Assembly: GCA_963810755.1 (NCBI GenBank)
Contig: CAWEOP010000002.1
Location: 1 to 64,000 of the forward strand
Source of the DNA: FEN-1219 sp963810755
Lineage (GTDB): Bacteria > Pseudomonadota > Gammaproteobacteria > Steroidobacterales > Rariloculaceae
Reading direction: 5' to 3'
DNA length: 64,000 nt
Below the pieces are notes generated by a model. The model was not told where the DNA came from and made no database searches. It saw only the letters and a program-made list of their open reading frames with translations. Both the position numbers and the translations under genes were made by a program. Each line of letters starts with the position of its first letter. The stretch's first letter is position 1. Shown here piece by piece: positions 25,368-33,309 of the stretch.

Positions 25368-26240
25368 ATGAAGAAGACAGTTCTTGGTCTCACTTTCGCT
25401 CTCTGCGGGTTGCTCAGCGCGAGCGCCTACGCGCAGTTCGGGAGCGCACCGGCGGAGCTCTCGCTGATCGAGCTCAACGACGACATGTACGTGATCAGCA
25501 ACGTTGCCGTGCCAGGCCTCGTGACGGCCTTGGTCACCGACGCAGGCGTGCTGCTCGTGGACGACAAGTTCGAGATCGATCACGACAACATAGTGCAACT
25601 GTTGAAGAGTGTGACGAGCCAACCCGTCAAATACGTGATCAATACGCACTATCACCCCGATCACAGCGGGGGCAACGCGAAGTTTCAAGCGCTCAATGCG
25701 ATCGTCGTGGCGTCCGATCACGCGCTGGCGAAAATGTTGGTGACGAAGCAGCCGGGTTTGCCGAACGTGGCAGCAGACGGTCCCTTGACCATCTACATCG
25801 GGGGCAAGACGGTCGAGATTCACCCCGTGGGACCCGCGCACACGAACGGCGACGTCGTCGTGCTGTTTCCCGACTACCGCGTGCTCGCGTCCGGCGATAT
25901 TTTCGCGAACGGTCCCGGCACATCCGCGCAACTCGTGGACTACCCGGGCGGCGGCAGCGCTAAAGCTTGGCCTCGAGCGATCGAATCGGCGCTCAAGCTC
26001 GACTTCGATACGGTCGTACCCGGTCACGGCGTGGTTTCGACGCGCTCGGACCTCGAAGCGTATCTCGAGCGTTCGAAGCGATTCAGCGCGACCATGACCG
26101 AATTGATTCGCGAATATAGGTCGCGCGACAACATCGAGAAGGTCGTCAGAAGAGAGTTCGCGTGGGAGGACTTCCACGTGCAGGCGGCGCTCGACGGGCT
26201 GATCAGCGAGTTCAGGGCCGGCCCCATCGCCGCGAGGTAG
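25368..26240 (+). CDS. exported metallo-beta-lactamase fold hydrolase
   Basis: 290 residues. Signal peptide 1-22 ends AYA. The metal motif 'NTHYHPDHSGG' supplies His94, His96, Asp98 and His99; further ligands appear in 'GPAHTNGDVVV', 'SGDIF' and 'PGHG'. Complete set for two zinc ions. Such periplasmic members include subclass B3-like enzymes and quinoprotein relative SoxH-like proteins; lactamase activity cannot be claimed. Compare the related protein at 54372, which has a changed motif. Confidence 0.88.
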   Translation: MKKTVLGLTFALCGLLSASAYAQFGSAPAELSLIELNDDMYVISNVAVPGLVTALVTDAGVLLVDDKFEIDHDNIVQLLKSVTSQPVKYVINTHYHPDHSGGNAKFQALNAIVVASDHALAKMLVTKQPGLPNVAADGPLTIYIGGKTVEIHPVGPAHTNGDVVVLFPDYRVLASGDIFANGPGTSAQLVDYPGGGSAKAWPRAIESALKLDFDTVVPGHGVVSTRSDLEAYLERSKRFSATMTELIREYRSRDNIEKVVRREFAWEDFHVQAALDGLISEFRAGPIAAR

Positions 26241-26557
26241 CCGAGCCCGAGCCCTTTGGTAGCCGCGCGTTCTGTAGTGCGGCCGCTGCCTTTCGCGGTT
26301 GTGGGCCGCTCCGCTTCCCCGCGACATTTCGAGAACGCGCGGTCTCCGTCACGACGCGCACATTCCCCACGGATTCGTAGGTACTAAGTCGCATGTGACA
26401 TCGCTGGGGATCAGCGCAGTATCGAGAGCATCTTAGAGAATAAGGCGCGGGAAAACGTCCTTGCGGACGTTGAACAAGAATCAAGTCATCCGCCGGCGGA
26501 TGAAAGCGTGCCCGCAGATCTATGCTGGATTCCACGCCCTGAGGAACGGAGAAAGCC
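26241..26557. other. intergenic stretch with an 18-base palindrome
   Basis: About 317 bases; no gene supported. The notable feature is the palindrome at 26486-26503. Confidence 0.5.
26486..26503. promoter_or_regulatory. 18-base perfect palindrome upstream of the OmpA-like gene
   Basis: TCATCCGCC followed directly by its reverse complement GGCGGATGA. It lies 54 bases before the start at 26558, a usual place for an operator bound by a dimeric regulator. Confidence 0.4.
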
Positions 26558-27202
26558 ATGAAATACGTCGTCGTTCTCTCTTTGGTGCTGCTTGGTTGCT
26601 CCCGAACGCCCGCGCCCACGGTTTCTTTGTCGGCGAATCCGGCCTCTGTCGAGCAAGGTCAGTGCACGAAGCTCACTTGGTCATCGACAGATGCGTCGAC
26701 GGTCGAGATCGATAACCGAGTCGGGAAGGTCGATCCCGCCGGTTCGAAACAGGTCTGCCCCGGGAGTTCTACGCAATACACGATCACCGCTACCGGCGGA
26801 TCCGGGACGGCGTCCAAGACGGTGAGCGTGTCCACGCTAGCCGCGAAAGTAATGACCTTCCCGGAGGCGGCGTTGTTCGAGTTTGGGAAGTCGGAGCTCA
26901 CGCCGGAGGGGAAGGCGAAGATCAGTGAGTACCGCGAGCAGGCGAAAGGGGAGTTGGGCCGTGCCGACCACGTGATGATTACCGGCTACACCGACAACGT
27001 CGGCGAGGCCGCCGCCAATTCGGTGCTTTCGCTGCGACGTGCGGAAGCGGTCCGCGACGAATTGATAAGTCTCGGGGCAGAGCCCCAAAAGTTTCAGGTC
27101 GCCGGTGAGGGCGAGGCCAACCCGATCGCCGATAACAGCACCGATGAGGGTCGCGCGAAGAATCGCCGCGTCGACGTTGCGGTGGTGGGCGTAGAAAAAT
27201 GA
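26558..27202 (+). CDS. OmpA-family lipoprotein with Ig-like domain
   Basis: 214 residues, ATG with GGAG upstream. Lipobox LLGC, lipidated Cys14. Residues about 18-92 form an Ig-like domain ('SLSANPASVEQGQCTKLTW', 'TQYTITATGGSG'). The OmpA C-terminal peptidoglycan-binding domain follows, with 'MITGYTDNVGEAAANSVLSL' and the binding signature 'STDEGRAKNRRVDV'. It should sit in the outer membrane and hold the cell wall, like Pal. The combination with an Ig-like domain is known in other proteobacteria. Confidence 0.88.
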   Translation: MKYVVVLSLVLLGCSRTPAPTVSLSANPASVEQGQCTKLTWSSTDASTVEIDNRVGKVDPAGSKQVCPGSSTQYTITATGGSGTASKTVSVSTLAAKVMTFPEAALFEFGKSELTPEGKAKISEYREQAKGELGRADHVMITGYTDNVGEAAANSVLSLRRAEAVRDELISLGAEPQKFQVAGEGEANPIADNSTDEGRAKNRRVDVAVVGVEK

Positions 27203-27301
27203 GCTGGCGCCTTCGCTGCCGTCGCGTTGGACGTACTCGTCCTCGAGTCTGCTCACGCAGCGATGCAGTTGCGATCGTGACCTGACACCGAAGCTCTTCA
27301 G

Positions 27302-27314
27302 AGTAACTGTTACT
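27302..27314. promoter_or_regulatory. AGTAAC-T-GTTACT palindrome in the leader of the 27349 gene
   Basis: Perfect 6+1+6 inverted repeat, 35-47 bases before the ATG and thus overlapping the likely promoter. Possible operator. Confidence 0.35.
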
Positions 27315-27348
27315 AAGCGCGTTTTTCTTTGGATAACTGGAGACTCAC

Positions 27349-27735
27349 ATGCGTATGACTATGCCTTTGCTCGGTTTCATGGCGGCAGCGGCTGTGCTCG
27401 GTTCGAATGCCTCACTGGCTCAGACCACGATGCACGAAGACGCCGAGATTACGATCAACTCAGGGGCAACCGGCGATGGGTTCCTCCGCATCGCCATTCA
27501 GCCGCAGAACGGGACGAAACGTGAGGCCACGATTTCGATCACGAAGGCCATGGGCGAGAACGAAATCGCCAAAAAAATCTCAGAGGCATTGGTACCCGTG
27601 GTCGGTACGGATTACGTAATCGATAAGGACGCCGGCGAGCACGTCAAGATCAAGAAGGCAAAAAACGAGGTCGCGAGCTTCGCGGTCGAGATCGCGTTCA
27701 GCGCTCCCGGTTTCTCGATCGTCCTCGACAAATAA
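27349..27735 (+). CDS. small exported protein, 128 residues
   Basis: ATG with GGAG seven bases upstream. Signal peptide cut near 'ASLAQTT'. Mature part is mixed: 'TINSGATGDGFLRIAI', a helix 'MGENEIAKKISEALV' and a strand-rich end 'FAVEIAFSAPGFSIVLDK'. No family recognised. Likely periplasmic. Confidence 0.7.
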   Translation: MRMTMPLLGFMAAAAVLGSNASLAQTTMHEDAEITINSGATGDGFLRIAIQPQNGTKREATISITKAMGENEIAKKISEALVPVVGTDYVIDKDAGEHVKIKKAKNEVASFAVEIAFSAPGFSIVLDK

Positions 27736-28136
27736 GCCCCGCGAGGGCGGTTCTCGTCGCCATAGAAACGAGGCCGCGGAGGGGTCAAGCCTGCCGCTGG
27801 CGGTGTCCGGCGCGGCTGACTAACGCTTGCGGGGCGGCTATCCGGTCCTGCGTCGTATGGGTTGTATCCAGGCGGGCGTTCGGGCGGCGGCGCGGCCGCC
27901 GCCGGCTCATCGATCACGATCGCGGCGTTCTCGAGCGCCTTCAGGAGGTCCTGCGTTGTTTCCGGGTCGCGCGTTTGCGGCTTGGCGGCCGCAACGGTCT
28001 TGGAGTCGCTCTCGCTCGCCGAGACGATGTGCACGCGGTACCGGTCATCGAGCTGATCGGTGGTCGTGCCGTCGATCTCGATCACTTCTTCCTCGCTCGT
28101 AGGATCGTCGTCTTCTGGCGGTGGGCGTGTGTCCAT
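27612..28136 (-). CDS. disordered Pro/Asp-rich protein
   Basis: 174 residues from the ATG at 28136. Acidic start 'PPPEDDDPTSEEEVIEIDG', a central helix 'TTQDLLKALENAAIVIDEP', then long Pro-rich sequence ('AAAAPPPERPPGYNPYDAG'). The last 40 residues are read antisense to the 27349 gene and are probably not conserved. Composition suggests a disordered cytosolic protein. No family known; frame end is doubtful. Confidence 0.45.
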   Translation of the reverse strand: MDTRPPPEDDDPTSEEEVIEIDGTTTDQLDDRYRVHIVSASESDSKTVAAAKPQTRDPETTQDLLKALENAAIVIDEPAAAAPPPERPPGYNPYDAGPDSRPASVSQPRRTPPAAGLTPPRPRFYGDENRPRGAYLSRTIEKPGALNAISTAKLATSFFAFLILTCSPASLSIT

Positions 28137-28219
28137 CCATGAGGATGCTACTTTTGCCGGTCGACTGGGTTGAGTGACCGTCGTCGCGAAAAGAGCTTCC
28201 AGATCTGCAAGAGGAGCAA

Positions 28220-28417
28220 CTAGCGAAAGAAGGCCGAGAGCTTCGAATGGAGCCACGGAATCTCCGCGAGGTACAGGAACGCCGCCACGTAAATCGCCAA
28301 CCGAATCCAGCTGAGGGACTCGACCGCGGACGCGGTGTCCCACACAAACCATAAGGGAATGGCTCCGACCAACCAGACCGCGACCGTGACGGGCCATCGG
28401 ATGTTGTTGTGACTCAT
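28220..28417 (-). CDS. small two-helix membrane protein, 65 residues
   Basis: ATG at 28417 with GAGGCAGG upstream. Two membrane segments: 'WPVTVAVWLVGAIPLWFVW' and 'WIRLAIYVAAFLYLAEIPWL', ending in a short basic tail. Unknown function. Upstream of the disordered-protein gene on the same strand, with 83 bases between. Confidence 0.6.
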   Translation of the reverse strand: MSHNNIRWPVTVAVWLVGAIPLWFVWDTASAVESLSWIRLAIYVAAFLYLAEIPWLHSKLSAFFR

Positions 28418-28768
28418 ACCTGCCTCGTTTTGGCATCGGCCGCTGCGCTGCCGAGAGCAGCGATGATGTCGTTCGTCCATGAATGCATCGTTACGTGACA
28501 GACGGCACGAGGGGATCAGTCATTCCCGAAGTCCGTCCCGAGCCTCCTTGAGGTTTCTTCGGTCTGCGGTTCGGACGCACAGCGCCAAATTCTCTGCAGG
28601 ATCGACGGGGTTGCGCGGAGCGACGATGCCCGTCGGCACCTCGATGGCAGCGCGCGCGGCCGGACGCGTTTTTGAGCCTAGGCGCCCGCGATGTTACGCT
28701 CTGATTGTTTTGATAGGGCTTCACGAGGGCACCTGGTGCCGATTACGATTTTTTGCGGAGGCGCACGA

Positions 28769-29173
28769 ATGATTAAGCGAACTTTGGGATCTCTCGTCGT
28801 GAGCGGGTGGCTGATGGCCAGCGGCTCGGTGCAAGCCCATCACTCCCTCGCGGGCGTCTACGACATCAAGTCGGAGGGAGAGGTATCGGGGGTGCTCACG
28901 AAGGTGGCGTTTACCAATCCGCACGGCGCAATGCATCTCGCCGTGGCGAACGCGGATGGCACGACCACAGAGTGGATAATGACGACTGGCTCCGCGAACA
29001 CACTGGCGAACCTCGGTTTCGGCACAGGCGGACCGAATACCGTCAAGGCCGGGGATGCGGTCACGATCAAGTATTTCGCAGCGCGGAACGGCAAGCCGTT
29101 GGGGTTCATCAGATCGATCGTGCTGGCAGACAAGCGCGAAATTCAGATCTCGAGCGGCAGCAGCAGCGACTAG
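28769..29173 (+). CDS. DUF6152-type exported protein
   Basis: 134 residues, ATG at 28769 with GGAG upstream. Signal peptide ends VQA before 'HHSLAGVYDIKSEGEVSG', the hallmark AHHS start of DUF6152 proteins, then 'TKVAFTNPHGAMHL'. These small beta-rich periplasmic proteins occur with exported oxidoreductases and domains like those of the next gene. 18 bases before the 29192 gene, so likely one transcript. Confidence 0.82.
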   Translation: MIKRTLGSLVVSGWLMASGSVQAHHSLAGVYDIKSEGEVSGVLTKVAFTNPHGAMHLAVANADGTTTEWIMTTGSANTLANLGFGTGGPNTVKAGDAVTIKYFAARNGKPLGFIRSIVLADKREIQISSGSSSD

Positions 29174-29191
29174 ACAACAACGGCTTAGAAG

Positions 29192-30907
29192 ATGACCACG
29201 ATGGTTTTTCCGCGGGGGATGATTTGCCTCGCGCTCGGAATCGTATTCACGATCGCCGCGCCGTTGACGGCCGGTGCGCAGGGCTTCGGCGGCGGTCCTC
29301 CGCCGTATACACCACCGACCGACGCCAAGGATCTGAAATCGGTCTTGTTCAACTGGACGTGGCACCTGGGCATGCTGCGCGGCGTCGACGAGCACGAGCT
29401 GATCGCATCGCTCGAGTACCAGGGGAGCGGCACGGTTCAAGTCGACGGGCAGCCTTGCAGAGTCTCCAAGTATCGCGCGAGCACCAACTATCAGACGCCC
29501 GGTCAGCGGATTCAGTACACATGCACACGGAACGGTCAAACGCACTCGGCGATCGAGGTCGTCAGCGGGGCGTACGCCTGGAACGAGGACATCCCCGGTG
29601 CCGAGCTCATCGCGGGACAGGGGAAGGCGACGCCGATGCCGAACGCCGTGCCGGAGCGCCTCATCCGCTTTTGGGCAAGTCCGCAAGGCGCGCCCAAAGC
29701 AGCGCTGCAAGGTACCAAGCAGCCTGACCCTGGTCAGCTCGCTGACGGCGGCGACAAGATCGGTGGCACGAGCGTGGCGTGGCAGGGCGGTAAGCCCGTC
29801 GTAACGTTCCCTATTCCGGGTGTCGCCGGTGCGATCGCCACCGCCACCCTCAATGAGAAGTTCATGGCGGAAAGCGTCGTGGTGAAACAGGGATCAACGA
29901 CGACCGAGTTCACCTACAGCGACTATCAAGACTGGAACAACCCGCTGAACAAGGTCGAGGCGCTTTACGCCGGCAAGATGACGGAGCGCCGTAACGGCGC
30001 GGTCGTCCGCGACCTGACAACCGTGGAGACGGAGACGGGCAGCGTCTACGTCGTGGTGCCCGTTCCCGCCAGCGTCCAGAAAGCGATCAAGGTGGCAACG
30101 CCGCCGCCTCCGGTGCTCACGCTGGCGAGAGTAGAGCCGCCGTCCCAGACGTCGGAGTCGACTCCGCGGACGGCCGATGGCAAGCCGGACCTGACCGGCA
30201 ACTGGATCTCCGGCGGGATGAACTGGCGCTACGGAAATCGCCGCTGCGGCCCGACGCAAGCGGAAGGCTGCAGCGAGGCTTGGAATCAGACGATCGATTT
30301 CGAATGGGAAGCGCCTTCGCGCTACGGGCCGAATCGTCCGCTGTACAAACCCGAGAACTGGGACAAGGTTCAACAGCTCGACATGTGGACGAACAAGGAA
30401 GATCCCGTCATGACCTGCCAACCGCTCGGGATTCCGCGGCACGGCCCGCCGCTGCGAATCGTACAGTCGGCGAACGACGTGATCTTCTTCTACGGTCAGT
30501 ATGCCGACGGCGGCGGCGGCTACGGGGAATATCGAATCATTCCGACTGATGGCCGGAAGCACGACCCAAAGCAGGCCATCGAGACCAAGTACATGGGGTA
30601 CACGGTCGGACGTTGGGAGGGCGACACGCTGGTGCTCGACTCCATCTCGTTCAACGACTATACGTGGCTCGCGCGCGGAGGCTTCTTCCACTCCGATCAG
30701 ATGCGAGTAGTGGAGAAGCTCACGCGCAAGGGCAACGAGATCCTCTACGAGGTCACCGTCGAGGACCCTGTGGTGCTCGTGGAGCCGTGGGTGATGACAC
30801 CGCGTAAATTGCGGATTTTGCCGAATGCCGACGCGGGACTATTGCCCGAGCGTGGGAACTGCGACGTGTACGAGCTCGAGGACATTTCCACGCAGATTCG
30901 CCACTAG
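29192..30907 (+). CDS. large exported protein with 'ADGKPDLTG.W' domain
   Basis: 571 residues. Signal peptide ends TAGAQ. The first half (about 40-300) is a beta-rich domain; a linker then leads to 'TPRTADGKPDLTGNWISGG', the start of a C-terminal domain with 'GIPRHGPPLRIVQSANDVIF', 'GRWEGDTLVLDSISFND' and 'VTVEDPVVLVEPW'. The same C-terminal fold, with 'GHWEGNTLVVETTNF' and 'VTFEDPRTWTRPW', forms the protein at 32186. This family is frequent in Acidobacteria and Steroidobacter-type bacteria and has no known function. It follows the DUF6152 gene by 18 bases. Confidence 0.8.
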   Translation: MTTMVFPRGMICLALGIVFTIAAPLTAGAQGFGGGPPPYTPPTDAKDLKSVLFNWTWHLGMLRGVDEHELIASLEYQGSGTVQVDGQPCRVSKYRASTNYQTPGQRIQYTCTRNGQTHSAIEVVSGAYAWNEDIPGAELIAGQGKATPMPNAVPERLIRFWASPQGAPKAALQGTKQPDPGQLADGGDKIGGTSVAWQGGKPVVTFPIPGVAGAIATATLNEKFMAESVVVKQGSTTTEFTYSDYQDWNNPLNKVEALYAGKMTERRNGAVVRDLTTVETETGSVYVVVPVPASVQKAIKVATPPPPVLTLARVEPPSQTSESTPRTADGKPDLTGNWISGGMNWRYGNRRCGPTQAEGCSEAWNQTIDFEWEAPSRYGPNRPLYKPENWDKVQQLDMWTNKEDPVMTCQPLGIPRHGPPLRIVQSANDVIFFYGQYADGGGGYGEYRIIPTDGRKHDPKQAIETKYMGYTVGRWEGDTLVLDSISFNDYTWLARGGFFHSDQMRVVEKLTRKGNEILYEVTVEDPVVLVEPWVMTPRKLRILPNADAGLLPERGNCDVYELEDISTQIRH

Positions 30908-31114
30908 GCGCCGCTGGCCCCGTCGCATCGAGTGGTCGGCACGGGGCGGCGGGCTGCCGCCTCTACGCGAGTGCGTGCCGACGCCGTTGCTCTGAGCCAC
31001 GTTTTCCGATGACTTGCAGGTTTTCGACGACCCGAAAGTCTCCCGCCGATGCGTAGCCCACGCCATTGAAGCTAATTGGGGCCGCGACCGCGGCCGAGGA
31101 ATAGAGGTATCGCT

Positions 31115-32113
31115 ATGAAGAAGCTGGCCAGCATCGCAGCGCTCGTGGCGCTCGGGTTCGCCGTCGTGGCCTTCGCGCAGAAGACTCCGGCCGGGCAAAT
31201 CAAGTCACTCTCGCACGCCATCCACGCCGTGAATGACTTGGACACGACGCTGGCTTTTTATCGCGACGTGTTTGGCATCGAGGGCCAAGCGCGGGACTTC
31301 GCGAACCCCGCCGTGCCGCTGCTCACCAATGCTCCGGGTGTTACGTTGACCCTGTCGATGGTGGGCCTGCCCGGCGGCACGCGCTTCGAATTCACTCACT
31401 TCAAGGGGGTCGAACGCCAGCCTGCGCAGGCCAAGTACACCGATCCCGGCGCGGCCAGCCTCGTCCTGTACGTGCGCGACATCGACGCCACGGTAGCCTC
31501 AGCCAAGAAGGCCAATGCGACTTTCGTCACGACCGGTGGAGCGCCCGTCGAAATCACGACTGCGAAAGGCAAGGCTCGCTCGATCGTTCTTCGCGATCCC
31601 GATGGCTTCTTCTTGCAGCTGGTCGAGGAAGCTCCGGCCGCTGGAGCGCCTGCCGGCAACCTGCACCGCGTTTCGTTGGCCTACACCATGGAAGACGCCG
31701 GCGCGACGAGGAACTTCTACACCGGCATGATGGGCGTCGAGCTTGCCGGGTCCTCCGCGTTCGCCAAGGATGCCGCGCTGGCCACGCTCGTCGGCGCGCC
31801 GGAGAACGTCGAGTTCCGCAAACTGGCCGGCACGTTGCCCCCAGGCGCTACGGTGGAATTCACGGAGTTCCGCGGCGTCCCGCGCACGAAATTTCACCTC
31901 CGAGTCCGAGATCCCGGTGCGCCCGCGATGGCGATCGAGGTGACGAACCTCGAAGGGATGTTGGCACAGATGAAAGCCGCCGGCGTGAATCTGATTTCCG
32001 CGAACGGCGCGCTGGTCGACTTCGGTAACGGCGTCCGCAACATCTTCGTGGAAGACCCGAATGGGATGAACCTGGAGCTGATCGAGAGACCTGCTGCGCC
32101 GCCAAGCAAGTAA
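31115..32113 (+). CDS. exported VOC (glyoxalase/bleomycin resistance fold) protein
   Basis: 332 residues, ATG at 31115 with GAGGT six bases upstream. Residues 1-21 are a signal peptide (cut near AFAQ), unusual for this mostly cytosolic superfamily. Two VOC modules: 'LSHAIHAVNDLDTTLAFYRD' to about 150, and 'HRVSLAYTMEDAGATRNFYT' to about 330, each ending with 'RDPDGFFLQLVEE' or 'EDPNGMNLELIE', which carry the metal-ligand Glu. His33 and Glu-type ligands suggest a metal site. Substrate unknown. Confidence 0.82.
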   Translation: MKKLASIAALVALGFAVVAFAQKTPAGQIKSLSHAIHAVNDLDTTLAFYRDVFGIEGQARDFANPAVPLLTNAPGVTLTLSMVGLPGGTRFEFTHFKGVERQPAQAKYTDPGAASLVLYVRDIDATVASAKKANATFVTTGGAPVEITTAKGKARSIVLRDPDGFFLQLVEEAPAAGAPAGNLHRVSLAYTMEDAGATRNFYTGMMGVELAGSSAFAKDAALATLVGAPENVEFRKLAGTLPPGATVEFTEFRGVPRTKFHLRVRDPGAPAMAIEVTNLEGMLAQMKAAGVNLISANGALVDFGNGVRNIFVEDPNGMNLELIERPAAPPSK

Positions 32114-32185
32114 GGAATCGACCGGGCCGAGAGACTGCCGTGTGTGGCAACGTGTCGTCGCGATGAAGCGCAGGTGTAGGGCATC

Positions 32186-33274
32186 ATGAAGAATGCAATT
32201 GTTGGGGCGTGCGTCGGCGTCGCGATCTCCATCGCGCTCGGTGCGGCAGTCGCCGCCAAGGCTCAGACGCTGAAGGCCGCCGATCCCATCAAGGCGGACG
32301 AAGTGCCGCAGCACAAGAAGGTGGCGCCGTTGCCGCCGCGCGGCACCTATAAGCCCGTCAAGACATCGTGGGGCGATCCCGCGATCGCAGGTGCGTACAA
32401 CAACAGCGACGAGAGCGGCATCCCGTTCGAACGACCGCAGGAATTCGCCGACCGTACGCTCGCGAGCTTCACTCCGGAAGAGCTCGCAAAGATCACGCAG
32501 CAGCGCCAGGAGCAGACGATCGAGCGCAACCCGACGCTCAGCGAGTTTCCCGGCGCCACGAGCCCAATGCACTGGTTCGAGAACTACTTCGCCGCGAACA
32601 GCCGCGCGTGGCTGGTTTCCGACCCGCCGGACGGCAAGGTGCCGCCGCTGACCGACGAGGCGAAGCAGCGCGCAGCCGCCGCGCAGGACGCCCGCAAGGG
32701 GCGCGGCCCGGCCGACTCGTACGTGGATCGCAGCCTCTACGACCGCTGCATCACGCGCGGCGTGCCCGGCTCGATGATGCCGGCGATCTACGGCAATTCG
32801 TATCAGATCGGCCAGAGCCCCGACGCCGTGACGATCACTTACGAAATGATTCACGACACGCGCGTCATCCCGCTCGACGGGCGGCCGCACATCAGTTCAT
32901 CGATCCGTCAATACGTGGGCGACGCCCGCGGACACTGGGAGGGCAACACCCTGGTCGTCGAAACGACGAACTTTACCGACAAGGTGCCGTACCGCGGATC
33001 GAGTCGGGACCTGAAGCTCGTGGAGAGGTTCACTCCGCTCGGTCCCGACACGCTCGAATGGTCGGTGACTTTCGAGGACCCGCGCACCTGGACGCGCCCG
33101 TGGACGTTCGCGATGAACCTGACGCACGACGAGTCGCAACCGCCGTTCGAGTACGCGTGCCACGAAGGGAACTACGGGCTGCGCAACATTCTGTCCGCGG
33201 CGCGTGCAGAAGAAGCTGCGGCTAAGAATGGCGTCTCCGAGGATAGGACCAGCGAGAAGGCAACGGCGCGATAA
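32186..33274 (+). CDS. exported protein related to the 29192 C-terminal domain
   Basis: 362 residues. Signal peptide cut near AKAQT. The body is a single domain with 'GDPAIAGAYNNSDESGIPF', a conserved two-Cys region ('DRCITRGVPGSMMP'), 'ISSSIRQYVGDARGHWEGNT' and 'FEDPRTWTRPWTFAMNL', ending with 'YACHEGNYGLRNIL'. Same family as the C-terminal half of the 29192 protein, found in many copies in related genomes. Function unknown; periplasmic. Confidence 0.8.
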   Translation: MKNAIVGACVGVAISIALGAAVAAKAQTLKAADPIKADEVPQHKKVAPLPPRGTYKPVKTSWGDPAIAGAYNNSDESGIPFERPQEFADRTLASFTPEELAKITQQRQEQTIERNPTLSEFPGATSPMHWFENYFAANSRAWLVSDPPDGKVPPLTDEAKQRAAAAQDARKGRGPADSYVDRSLYDRCITRGVPGSMMPAIYGNSYQIGQSPDAVTITYEMIHDTRVIPLDGRPHISSSIRQYVGDARGHWEGNTLVVETTNFTDKVPYRGSSRDLKLVERFTPLGPDTLEWSVTFEDPRTWTRPWTFAMNLTHDESQPPFEYACHEGNYGLRNILSAARAEEAAAKNGVSEDRTSEKATAR

Positions 33275-33309
33275 GGCAAAGACCGCGATCGCGCGCCGGT
33301 TTCGAGGCC

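Noticed and set aside
24519..26327. 602-codon open frame on the minus strand
   Set aside because: Arg- and His-rich, lies antisense to two well-supported genes (epimerase-like and metallo-beta-lactamase fold), no domain. Long shadow frames are expected in GC-rich DNA.
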